The notes beneath the pieces are model-generated. The model did not search any database. It worked only from the letters and a program-made list of their open reading frames with translations, and was not told where the DNA came from. Positions 25,221-32,744 of a stretch of DNA of 32,744 bases are shown piece after piece. The number at the start of each line of letters is the position of its first letter. The stretch's first letter is position 1. Location of the stretch: contig CAZIUI010000028.1 in NCBI GenBank assembly GCA_964542585.1, positions 1 to 32,744 on the forward strand, written 5' to 3'. The position numbers were made by a program, and so were the translations under genes. The stretch comes from CAYYUA01 sp964542585. GTDB taxonomy: Bacteria > Bacteroidota > Bacteroidia > CAILMK01 > CAYYUA01.

Positions 25221-27998
25221 ATGCAGCAGCTTAGTTTTTCGGAAATCGAATATAAATGGCAAAAGTATTGGGAAGAAACCCAGACTTTTCATGCCCAAGA
25301 GCATTCCGGAAAACCCAAATACTACGTCCTGGACATGTTCCCGTATCCATCAGGTGCGGGGCTTCATGTAGGCCATCCCCTGGGGTACATTGCTTCGGAC
25401 GTTGTAGCCCGCTTCCGCCGGCATCAAGGTTATGAAGTACTACATCCCATGGGATTTGATGCTTTTGGACTTCCAGCGGAACAGTATGCCATTGAAACCG
25501 GGCAGCATCCAGGCATTACTACCGATCAAAATATTCAGCGCTACCGGGATCAGCTCAAAATGCTGGGTCTATCATACGATTGGTCTCGGGAAGTCTGCAC
25601 CTGTGATAATAATTATTATCGCTGGACCCAATGGATCTTTCTGCGGTTTTTCCATAGCTGGTATAATTGCGATAAAGATCAAGCTGAACCCATTGAAACC
25701 TTGCTCCAGCAGTTTGAGGACCATGGTAATCATGGCGTAAATGCTGTCCATGATGCCCTAGAGCCCTTTTCGGCCAAGGAGTGGAAGAATATGAGCTGGC
25801 AGCAACGTGAAAATGTGCTTCAGCATTACCGCCTGGCTTATATGGCCAGTTCGGAAGTAAACTGGTGCCCAGCACTGGGGACAGTGCTTGCCAATGATGA
25901 GGTTCAGAATGGTTATTCCTTAAGAGGAGGCTATCCGGTAGAAAAGAAGGAAATGGCGCAATGGTTTCTGCGCATCACCGCCTATGCTGAGCGTTTACTT
26001 CAGGGCTTGGACCAACTCGAGTGGCCGGAGTCTATCAAGGAAATTCAACGTAACTGGATCGGAAAATCACAAGGTGCTGAGGTCTTTTTTCCCCTATGGC
26101 ATCAGCCACAGGAAACCTTCATTGCTTTTACAACCCGGCCGGATACCATTTATGGGTGTACATTTGTTGTTCTTGCCCCTGAACATCCTATGATTTCTAA
26201 AATAACAAGCGAATCCCAATCAAAAGCTGTCCAGGATTTTATCCAAGCTTCCAAACGAAAATCCGAAAGGGAGCGGGTACAAGAAGTTAAAGAGGTTGGT
26301 GGCGTATTTACCGGTTCTTATGCCTGCCATCCCTTGACTGGTGAGCCTTTGCCGATTTATTTGTCCGATTACGTGCTGATGGACTATGGCAGGGGGGCGA
26401 TTATGGCCGTTCCTGCTCATGATGACCGGGACCATGCATTTGCAAAAAAGTTTGAACTACCCATCATTGTGGTTGTGGATAATGGGCAGGATGCTGACAC
26501 AGTACACGATGGTGATTTTGGTACTTTGATAAAGTCAGGTCCTTTAAATGGGCTTAATATTAAAGATGCGATTCCGGCTGCCATTGAACAATTGAACAAT
26601 CAAGAAACGGGGCGGGAAAAGGTTAACTACCGTTTGCGCGATGCTTGCTTTAGCCGTCAGCGTTATTGGGGCGAGCCTTTTCCCATTCGTTACCTGGATG
26701 GCGTTCCAATACCCGATGCTGAGGAAGACTTACCTATTACCTTACCCGAGGTTGATTCATACCAGCCCATGCAGGATGGTTCATCGCCTTTATCCCGAAA
26801 CAAGGAATGGGTAAACAACGCGGATGGTAGCCAACGGGAGACCCAGACGATGCCGGGTTTTGCTGGTTCCAGCTGGTATTTTTTGCGGTATATGGATCCT
26901 GATAATGAAAATGAGCCTGTATCCCAGGAAAGGGAGCAATTCTGGCAGGATGTGGACCTGTACGTTGGTGGTGCAGAACATGCCACCGGTCACCTTATGT
27001 ATGCCCGGTTTTGGCAACAATTCCTTTATGACCAAGGGGTAGTCCACGTGAGAGAGCCCTTCCAGCACATGGTGAATCAGGGCATGATTGAAGGCGTTTC
27101 AGCCTTTGTTTACCGCATTAAGGATTCCAATACCTTTGTTTCCAGGGGAATGAAAGATCAATACGATACGCAGGCCCTTCATGTGGATATTCATTTGGTA
27201 AGCCAGGATAATGAACTGGATACGGAAGCTTTCAGGAGTTGGCGGGAAGAATACCAAGACGCGTCATTTATAACAGAAGATGGGCATTTCTATGTAGACC
27301 GCGAGGTGGAGAAGATGTCTAAGTCCAAGTACAATGTCGTTAATCCCGATGAAATGATCGCCTCGTATGGCTGTGATGCTTTCCGGATGTACGAGATGTT
27401 CCTGGGGCCGATAGAGCAATCTAAGCCGTGGAGTACGGATGGTATAGAAGGGGTTTACCGATTTTTACGTAAATTCTGGAATCGCTTTTTTGATAAAAAT
27501 GGCGATCTAGCTGTTACCAACAATGATCCGACCGAAGCCGAACTCAAGATCCTGCATAAGACCCTTAAGCAAGTTCAAGAAGATCTGGGCCGTTTTTCTC
27601 TGAACACTTGCATTAGCCAGTTTATGATTGCTACCAACGAGTTGCACAAAATGGACACAAGGAAACAAGCCGTCCTTGAGCCTTTGGTGATCCTGCTTGA
27701 ACCATTTGCACCCCACATGGCTGAAGAGCTTTGGCAGCTGCTCGGTCATAAGCCGTCCGTTAGTCAAGAACAAATGCCCGTCTACGATGAGCGCTACCTC
27801 AAAGAGGATTCCCATGAATACCCGGTATCTGTTAATGGGAAAGTCCGCGTAAAGAAAGCCTTCCCTATTGATAAACCCCAGGAAGAATTGGAAGAAGAGG
27901 TGATGGAATTACCGGAAGTCAGGAAATGGGTAGAAGGCAAAGAGATCAAAAAGGTGGTATACGTACCAGGAAAGATTATCAATATCGTGGTAAATTAG
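25221..27998 (+). CDS. leuS: Leucyl-tRNA synthetase
   Basis: This 925-residue class I aminoacyl-tRNA synthetase charges tRNA-Leu. The HIGH motif is HVGH at 49-52 (SGAGLHVGHPLGY), and the KMSKS motif is at 698-702. Between them lies the CP1 editing domain (about 280-480) with TTRPDTIYG and MAVPAHDDRD. Other marks are GSSWYFLRYMDP and YVGGAEHATGHLMYARF. Compared with about 860 residues in E. coli, the extra length is an insertion at about 150-215 (around EPIETLLQQFEDHGNHGVNA) and a longer leucine-specific segment before KMSKS (about 635-697). Both are usual in Bacteroidota. The C-terminal tail (KEIKKVVYVPGKIINIVVN) is complete. Confidence 0.97.
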   Translation: MQQLSFSEIEYKWQKYWEETQTFHAQEHSGKPKYYVLDMFPYPSGAGLHVGHPLGYIASDVVARFRRHQGYEVLHPMGFDAFGLPAEQYAIETGQHPGITTDQNIQRYRDQLKMLGLSYDWSREVCTCDNNYYRWTQWIFLRFFHSWYNCDKDQAEPIETLLQQFEDHGNHGVNAVHDALEPFSAKEWKNMSWQQRENVLQHYRLAYMASSEVNWCPALGTVLANDEVQNGYSLRGGYPVEKKEMAQWFLRITAYAERLLQGLDQLEWPESIKEIQRNWIGKSQGAEVFFPLWHQPQETFIAFTTRPDTIYGCTFVVLAPEHPMISKITSESQSKAVQDFIQASKRKSERERVQEVKEVGGVFTGSYACHPLTGEPLPIYLSDYVLMDYGRGAIMAVPAHDDRDHAFAKKFELPIIVVVDNGQDADTVHDGDFGTLIKSGPLNGLNIKDAIPAAIEQLNNQETGREKVNYRLRDACFSRQRYWGEPFPIRYLDGVPIPDAEEDLPITLPEVDSYQPMQDGSSPLSRNKEWVNNADGSQRETQTMPGFAGSSWYFLRYMDPDNENEPVSQEREQFWQDVDLYVGGAEHATGHLMYARFWQQFLYDQGVVHVREPFQHMVNQGMIEGVSAFVYRIKDSNTFVSRGMKDQYDTQALHVDIHLVSQDNELDTEAFRSWREEYQDASFITEDGHFYVDREVEKMSKSKYNVVNPDEMIASYGCDAFRMYEMFLGPIEQSKPWSTDGIEGVYRFLRKFWNRFFDKNGDLAVTNNDPTEAELKILHKTLKQVQEDLGRFSLNTCISQFMIATNELHKMDTRKQAVLEPLVILLEPFAPHMAEELWQLLGHKPSVSQEQMPVYDERYLKEDSHEYPVSVNGKVRVKKAFPIDKPQEELEEEVMELPEVRKWVEGKEIKKVVYVPGKIINIVVN

Positions 27999-28038
27999 CT
28001 ACTGCTAAAACTTGATCTTGGCGACCTTGATTTTTTAA

Positions 28039-29487
28039 TCATTGTAGTTGCACCTGTATTTTGAGCCTATCAGCTTCCGGTAATTGAATGGTTTGTTCTT
28101 CGGGATCAAATTGGTTCCATACCTTGCCATTGATAGTTACCAGTTTAATCTGCGCTTGCGGGTTAGCCAAAAATACAGGATGAAAGGTTTCGCCCTTTTC
28201 AGTGTGAGTTAGCTGATAATGCAGTTTAGCAGGCTTTTCCTCTACCCAAAGCCGGAGGTACAGGTAATTCAATAGGCCATGCTCCATGGCGTGGTAGGCG
28301 GTTTTGGTTCTTACAGCCTTGGCCCCTTTTTCAATATTTCCTTTAAAGTCAGTTTTCAGGACCGTTCCACCATACCTGCTGTCCAGGAAGGCCTTATTCC
28401 AAAACTGGGCCCCTTTTTTAAATCTATTCAGGAATTTTTTTCGCTGAGTAATGCGATACAAATAAAGCTGGGTCATGTTCCCATAAGCTTGCACCCACCA
28501 ACTAGCTGTTGATTGCTTCTGGTCCGGATGAGCGACCGGTATTTTATGGTGCCATGCACCTGTTTTCCCATTATAGGCTTGCTTGGTTAGCGGATTGTTC
28601 AATTGCAAGGCTTTTTGTTTGTAGTGGGGCTCACCGGTTAGCTGGTAGAGACGTGCCATCATCCAAATAACTTCCAGGTTATGCCCTACGTTCATGGCTT
28701 CATTCTGCCCCTCGATCAACTGCCAGTCTTTGGTAAAACTTTCCATGACCCAAGGCTTTGAGGGGTGGCGCATTTTTTTCCAGGCCATATCAAGCAGGGT
28801 TTGGAGGTGGCGCTTGTATTTTGCTTCGTGGGTCATGGGGTAGAGGTACGTTAAAAAGCCTGAAGCCGGTGCTAATTGGGGAGAAAAATCTTTTTGAGTG
28901 CTAGCTGTTGATAAACTTCGACTTAAAGCATTGTAATAGCCTTGGTTTTTGCCATCCCAGGCATGCTGGCGTAACAATGCATAAGAGCGTTCCAGGTAGG
29001 TTTCAGCCGCTGGATTGCGGGTAGTAGCATAATAGAGCGTTAAGCCAGTGATAGCGTAGGTTTGCATGAAAAGGTCTTTCTTAGCCTTTATCACTTGCCC
29101 TTGGGGCCCAATTTGCTCATACCAACCACCGTACTCCTTATCCCAGCCATGTTTCACCAAGTATTGAAAGGTGGAATCAGCAAGCTTTAAATAATGAGTA
29201 TCCCCACTCAGAAGGTAGGCTGCTGAAAAGCTGAACAACTGGCGAGCTATCATACCTGGATACTGCCGATTGTTTTTATACGGTGTCCAGTCCCTTTTCA
29301 GGTAAGCTTGGAAACCACCAGTCTGCTCATTAAACATATGCTTTTCCCAGCCAGGTATAACTTCTTGCAATGCTTGCTGCTTCCAAAAAGCCCCTTTCAG
29401 AACTTCAGTCGATTGACCCTTTACCGGAAGCCAGCTGTTTAATAGGAAAATAATGATCAAAGATGCCGCGCGCATGGAACTTACCAT
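28039..29487 (-). CDS. AGE family epimerase/isomerase homologue, secreted
   Basis: This 482-residue protein has an (alpha/alpha)6-barrel of the N-acylglucosamine 2-epimerase (AGE) family. A signal peptide (about 1-24; LIIIFLLNSWLPVKGQS) indicates export. Family elements are YPGMIARQLFSFSAAYLLSG, KYGGWYEQIGPQG and VGHNLEVIWMMARL, where His sits in the GHxxE pattern, followed by STASWWVQAYGNMTQLY. The last 100 or so residues are beta-rich and unassigned. Related enzymes epimerise GlcNAc/ManNAc or isomerise mannose and similar sugars, but the substrate here is unknown. It lies 20 bp downstream of the ceramidase-like gene and is very probably cotranscribed. ATGs at 29487 and 29475 both fit. Confidence 0.82.
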   Translation of the reverse strand: MVSSMRAASLIIIFLLNSWLPVKGQSTEVLKGAFWKQQALQEVIPGWEKHMFNEQTGGFQAYLKRDWTPYKNNRQYPGMIARQLFSFSAAYLLSGDTHYLKLADSTFQYLVKHGWDKEYGGWYEQIGPQGQVIKAKKDLFMQTYAITGLTLYYATTRNPAAETYLERSYALLRQHAWDGKNQGYYNALSRSLSTASTQKDFSPQLAPASGFLTYLYPMTHEAKYKRHLQTLLDMAWKKMRHPSKPWVMESFTKDWQLIEGQNEAMNVGHNLEVIWMMARLYQLTGEPHYKQKALQLNNPLTKQAYNGKTGAWHHKIPVAHPDQKQSTASWWVQAYGNMTQLYLYRITQRKKFLNRFKKGAQFWNKAFLDSRYGGTVLKTDFKGNIEKGAKAVRTKTAYHAMEHGLLNYLYLRLWVEEKPAKLHYQLTHTEKGETFHPVFLANPQAQIKLVTINGKVWNQFDPEEQTIQLPEADRLKIQVQLQ

Positions 29488-29507
29488 TTAGAAGGAATGA
29501 AAGCTTA

Positions 29508-31607
29508 TCAGTACCGCTTAATTTGGCTTTGATTTCCTATACGGATGACAGGAGATTGTAAAGGATCGGTCAATTTATCGATATCGGTCTCCACTAATTG
29601 ATTGTGGTTGACGTCCAAATAAGCGGCTACCTGGTAATCGCCCCTGGGCAGACCTTCAATGGTAAAATAACCGTAATCATTGGCTTTCGTTTTATAGAAG
29701 GGGGCTTTCATGAAAAGCTCAAGGTGCTTGTAAGCCCTTTTCGCCGGGTAAACATGTATCTCAATGACATCCTCCTCTCCTAGCTCCCCTTGGAAGCTAA
29801 TATTACCCTCAACTTGATATCCTTTGGCAGATAAGCTACTGTCATTTAGTTTTAAATTGCTAACCGGGCTTTTCGTACTGTTTTCTTGAAATCGGAAATT
29901 AACATTTTGAGTGGTTTGCTGGGCTGAAACGGAGACTGGCCGGCCGTAGGTGAGGTTACGTATATCACTGAATCCGCTTTTGAGTTCATTAGGCGCTGGA
30001 TTGTCAGGGTTAGTCTCCATAGCGTAAAGGTAAAACTGCCCAGGTGTCAGGCTATCGATCTTGAAAGTACCATCCGGACCTACAACGGTACGCTGACCAA
30101 AAAAGCCGCCCCCATAATTAGGAGTGGCTGGCTTTCGCATGGCGCCAATTGCTATCTTGTTATCTCCAGTATATTCGACTTTTCCGCTAATGGCACCGTA
30201 TAATTTTTCAGGGTCAGTTGGTTTATTGGGTTTATAACCTGGCATGAGCATTTGAAGCGCTTCATTGACCATGCGCTCACCGAAAAAGGGATTGAAAGGG
30301 ACGCCTTTGGACTGATAAGTTACTTGCTCTAAGGCCATCTCTTCTCGGACAATGTAACCTGTGTAGTCATCGGAATTGGTTATCAGGATATTATTCTGGT
30401 AGGGTGAATGTTTCTCGAACTTATACCCAAGCCTCACATTCAATTCCCCGGGAATTGTGACCAAGGCAGTTTGGTTGATGACGAGGGTTTGGAGCAGGGT
30501 CATATACTGATCCCCATTCTTCATGTCCATTTGATGGGTCTGAGCCTGAAAATGGAGATCCGCTTTCCGCCTGGTATCGGTATTTTCCAGTAATTGGACC
30601 ACTTGCCGGGCCAGCCGTTCCATAAAAACCTTTTGCCCGGGTTGACGCTGCCCATGAAAGAATACATCGGTATTTCGGGGCTGCTGGTCGCCAGCTGAGC
30701 CCTCTGAAAACATGACAAAGGGATCCGTATCTATGCCGTGTTTTTGGTCATACCGCTTATACAGGAGGTCTAAGCGTTTGCGCTGTTTCACGAAGTGGTT
30801 TACATAACCAGGCCAGTTAGGGCCTATCTTACCGCGGCTAGAACCCCATTCCGTGAAAACCGTGGGATGAGAGCCATAATTGTAGTGAACACCCTGTAAA
30901 TGACCGGCTGTATCGGTAATTTTGATCACATAAAGCAAGGGATTAGCCAGTCCGTTGGCTTCAGCCCGATTAAGGTTCAGATCGCGCGGGATTTTACGCT
31001 TTCCAAAACCTATCCGTGCTGGAAATCGGCTATTCAGTGCTCTTTGGGTTGCTTGGATTCCTCGCCCAGCCATTAGGCGGTAAACCTTCTCCTTATGGGT
31101 GCGCCCGTAGGAGTGGTTATGGGTTGCGGATACGATGATGTGGCGTTTTTTAAGGCTTGTATGGCGGGCTATGGTGTCTTTGATTTTTTCCGCTTGCTCA
31201 TTTTGAACGGCTATCACATCGTATTCCAGCCAGGCTAACTTTACCCCATCCACATCTAACAAAAGGACTTTGACCTTAGCGGTATCGTAGAAGTTCTTGG
31301 TGGGCTCATCGCTACCATAGGACATCACCATAGGGAAATTCGGTAAAATGCTGGCTTCGCCAAAGCCTACGGTTACCGGCCCGTTGGCTTTTAGCTTATA
31401 CGGGCCATTTTGGTTTAATGAGGGATAGAGGGTGCTGTCAACGGTTTTGCTTTCAGCGCCAGCCTTTTTCGCCTTTCCTTGGTTGTGGGCATGGGCTTTA
31501 TCGTGCTCATGAGCATGCCCCGGCCAGTGGGCATCAGCATTGATAATGCTTCCCCAAAGCAATGCAACTACCAAGATGCTTTTTTTAATGTAGGATCTGA
31601 TCAACAT
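29508..31607 (-). CDS. Neutral/alkaline ceramidase-like hydrolase, secreted, with His-rich N-terminus
   Basis: This 699-residue protein has a signal peptide (about 1-26), then a His-rich stretch HWPGHAHEHDKAHAHNQGK (about 27-45). The main domain (about 70-460) resembles the neutral/alkaline non-lysosomal ceramidase N-terminal domain, with probable zinc-site motifs SATHNHSYGRT and NYGSHPTVFTEW, and FSEGSAGDQQPR. Ceramidases cleave the amide bond of ceramide. Many Bacteroidota relatives are untested, so the substrate could be another N-acyl lipid. The C-terminal part has a carboxypeptidase-regulatory-like domain (about 470-580) and a second beta domain resembling DUF2141 (about 600-690; KANDYGYFTIEGLPRGDYQV). 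GAAAGGGAAA precedes the ATG at 31607. It leads the AGE-family gene by 20 bp. Confidence 0.75.
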   Translation of the reverse strand: MLIRSYIKKSILVVALLWGSIINADAHWPGHAHEHDKAHAHNQGKAKKAGAESKTVDSTLYPSLNQNGPYKLKANGPVTVGFGEASILPNFPMVMSYGSDEPTKNFYDTAKVKVLLLDVDGVKLAWLEYDVIAVQNEQAEKIKDTIARHTSLKKRHIIVSATHNHSYGRTHKEKVYRLMAGRGIQATQRALNSRFPARIGFGKRKIPRDLNLNRAEANGLANPLLYVIKITDTAGHLQGVHYNYGSHPTVFTEWGSSRGKIGPNWPGYVNHFVKQRKRLDLLYKRYDQKHGIDTDPFVMFSEGSAGDQQPRNTDVFFHGQRQPGQKVFMERLARQVVQLLENTDTRRKADLHFQAQTHQMDMKNGDQYMTLLQTLVINQTALVTIPGELNVRLGYKFEKHSPYQNNILITNSDDYTGYIVREEMALEQVTYQSKGVPFNPFFGERMVNEALQMLMPGYKPNKPTDPEKLYGAISGKVEYTGDNKIAIGAMRKPATPNYGGGFFGQRTVVGPDGTFKIDSLTPGQFYLYAMETNPDNPAPNELKSGFSDIRNLTYGRPVSVSAQQTTQNVNFRFQENSTKSPVSNLKLNDSSLSAKGYQVEGNISFQGELGEEDVIEIHVYPAKRAYKHLELFMKAPFYKTKANDYGYFTIEGLPRGDYQVAAYLDVNHNQLVETDIDKLTDPLQSPVIRIGNQSQIKRY

Positions 31608-31949
31608 AAATATTTCCCTTTCATCAGGTCAAATTAAAGTTTTTTGGTGGGGGAATGTCCTCGTTTTGCAGAATGGTAGGTTGGGCTTTGAATTTTTTCT
31701 TTGGAGTAGAATCAAATAGGCATCTTGATTGACTCCTAAAGAAATAAAAAATATGCATATGGCCTTTTAAACTAAAGCGTTTTACTAAATATTTAGAAAG
31801 CCGAATAAGCTTAATGAATGAAATGGTTGAGGGTCTCAAAAAGATGTTAAGGCTTTCTAAAATGAGGCACAGGACAAGCTCCTCAGTGAATCTCAATTGG
31901 ACTTTTATTGTACCTCAGCCGTCAGGGCTAAGTTTGAAGTTTGAGAGCG

Positions 31950-31969
31950 CTTACGCCCTATGCCGCTTG
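31950..31969 (+). repeat. Copy 1 of a degenerate 20-base direct repeat
   Basis: This copy ends in TGCCGCTTG and matches 16 of 20 bases with the copy at 32411-32430. The similarity extends about seven more bases to the left (5 of 7). Confidence 0.4.
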
Positions 31970-32071
31970 AATTAGGATTGAATTCATCTCTTCCGGTATT
32001 CTTGAATTTTTTCAATATATAGAACCACAGATGCCCAGGATGGGGGTTATCTTATCGGCCCTCATCCCTTT

Positions 32072-32109
32072 CCCTTCTCCCACAATGCGGGAGAAGGGGG
32101 CCTTTTTTT
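32072..32109 (+). terminator. Perfect 10-bp hairpin followed by T-run (terminator-like or REP-like)
   Basis: CCCTTCTCCC at 32072-32081 is perfectly complementary to GGGAGAAGGG at 32089-32098, with a 7-base loop. Seven T follow at 32103-32109. It could end a plus-strand transcript, but no plus-strand gene lies upstream within 4 kb. It may instead be a dispersed palindromic repeat. Confidence 0.5.
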
Positions 32110-32158
32110 CACATTCGAATAATAAGGAATAGGGCTACTGACCTTCAAACTTAATTAT

Positions 32159-32260
32159 CATCCGCGCTAATCCGTTGAATCCGCGTTATCTGCGTTTTAT
32201 CAGGCCTGATCTATTGATCGAACGCGGATGCCACGGATGCGGCTAATGCACGCGGATTAA
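32159..32260. repeat. Imperfect inverted-repeat element built of ATCCGCG / CGCGGAT units
   Basis: The left half has ATCCGCG at 32160 and AATCCGCGTT near 32178, with ATCCG between. The right half has CGCGGAT at 32223, ACGGATG near 32233 and CGCGGATTA near 32251. The halves are imperfect reverse complements around the palindromes AGGCCT and GATCtattGATC. The pattern resembles repeats common in intergenic DNA of many environmental bacteria, from memory. Confidence 0.55.
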
Positions 32261-32280
32261 CTCGTAAACTGCCTTTTCTT

Positions 32281-32314
32281 AAAGTGGCCCGGGAATTCGC
32301 CTGGGACTTTTTTT
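32281..32314 (+). terminator. Hairpin with T-run, terminator-like
   Basis: CCCGGG at 32288-32293 pairs with CCTGGG at 32300-32305 (one G-U), with AATTCG as loop. An outer AAAGT/ACTTT stem is separated by a GG bulge, and seven T run from 32308 to 32314. It directly follows the repeat element, and no gene upstream on this strand accounts for it. Confidence 0.5.
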
Positions 32315-32410
32315 GGTACTTAATGGTTTTGAAAGCTTTTTTAAGGGAAACGGCTCGATAGCGCTTGACCGCCTAATCCATTGCTAAGAATGCTCTAAGG
32401 TTGGATAGGG

Positions 32411-32430
32411 CCTACGACCGTTGCCGCTTG
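32411..32430 (+). repeat. Copy 2 of the degenerate 20-base direct repeat
   Basis: This copy differs at four positions from 31950-31969, 461 bases away. A shared GGATT also follows at the same offset. Confidence 0.4.
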
Positions 32431-32479
32431 GGTGCGGATTACGTTACTTTCTCCTACCAATCTTTATTAAATCGTATAT

Positions 32480-32558
32480 TTTAAGAGGAGCTTTGTTTGT
32501 ACTATTGAATGGCTTTTTGTCCAATTTGAGTATCAATACGCCCTGAACTCCTCTTAAA
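32480..32558. repeat. 11-bp perfect inverted repeat
   Basis: TTTAAGAGGAG at 32480-32490 is the exact reverse complement of CTCCTCTTAAA at 32548-32558. The 57 bases between contain no gene. It could be the ends of a small element, a hairpin or chance. Confidence 0.35.
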
Positions 32559-32744
32559 CGGAAAGTGCAAGAAGGGATTCGACCAAGACCTAATCCGGAT
32601 TCGTTAAGATATATTTATTACTGTTCAGGATTTTATCGAAATTAATGTCCTTTTTATCAGTCTGGCTAACAAGGTTAAATCTTTTATTTTTATGCTTAAA
32701 GGTTGAAACTTTGAGATGTAGTAAATAGCCTAATGGTTTATAAG

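Larger units (their letters stand above)
31608..32744. other. Gene-poor region with repeat-like elements and hairpins
   Basis: No convincing gene lies in these 1,137 bases. A 90-codon minus-strand frame at 31624-31896 has low-complexity, Phe/Leu/Lys-rich composition and is rejected. From 31950 on, the sequence holds two hairpins with T-runs, a cluster of ATCCGCG / CGCGGAT units, a degenerate 20-base repeat, and an 11-bp inverted repeat. ACCACAGATG near 32023 also resembles a motif seen in intergenic repeats of other bacteria, from memory. Confidence 0.6.

Noticed and set aside
28028..28041. TGATT/AATCA hairpin at the leuS-AGE junction
   Set aside because: It has five A/T-rich pairs overlapping the AGE stop codon. 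Too weak to call a terminator.
31624..31896. 90-codon minus-strand reading frame upstream of the ceramidase-like gene
   Set aside because: Composition is Phe/Leu/Lys/Ser-rich with no domain, no ribosome-binding site of note, and it lies in AT-rich noncoding sequence. Likely chance.
1..32744. CRISPR array, prophage, insertion sequence or defence system
   Set aside because: I saw no regularly spaced repeats, transposase, integrase, Cas, restriction-modification or toxin-antitoxin gene anywhere in the window.

Overview
This window reads as a chromosomal segment of a Bacteroidota bacterium, most likely a Cytophagia-type member. The signs are a TonB-dependent receptor paired with a DUF4249 lipoprotein, a long leucyl-tRNA synthetase with the insertions usual in that phylum, several candidate promoters matching the Bacteroidota -7 element TAnnTTTG, and weak Shine-Dalgarno sequences. 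I see no rRNA, tRNA, CRISPR array, insertion sequence or phage gene. Nearly all of the window is ordinary conserved gene content. The last 1.1 kb is a gene-poor stretch with several repeat-like elements.

Layout. Bases 1-754 (-) hold the N-terminal part of a secreted protein that runs off the left edge. A small multi-pass membrane protein (929-1423) and a PaaN-type aldehyde dehydrogenase (1776-3461) follow. A Nudix hydrolase (-) comes next, then an unknown 151-residue protein, rsfS and ftsH (ribosome silencing factor and membrane AAA protease). A clear bidirectional terminator closes ftsH against a convergent DCC-family (DUF393) gene. That gene diverges by 20 bp from a TonB-dependent receptor/DUF4249 lipoprotein operon. 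tadA (-) faces this operon. dsbD and gmhA form a tight pair.

A minus-strand run of a PAP2 phosphatase, a ZIP metal transporter and an M1 aminopeptidase follows. On the plus strand, a secreted PIG-L deacetylase, a 61-residue single-pass membrane protein and a Na+/solute symporter overlap start-to-stop, so they are probably translationally coupled. SppA and leuS follow, separated by a strong terminator. The last genes, on the minus strand, are a secreted neutral-ceramidase-like hydrolase with a His-rich N-terminus and, 20 bp downstream, a secreted AGE-family epimerase/isomerase homologue.

How genes may work together. RsfS and FtsH belong to translation and membrane quality control. DsbD could reduce periplasmic disulfides. 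GmhA starts heptose synthesis for LPS. The PIG-L/small TM/symporter unit looks like a deacetylate-then-import module for an amino sugar or similar N-acyl compound. The ceramidase-like/AGE pair may be a second envelope-located catabolic unit. Both functional links are inferences from gene order. The best candidates for something little described are the coupled 61-residue protein, the His-rich ceramidase-like/AGE pair and the repeat cluster at 31.9-32.6 kb.
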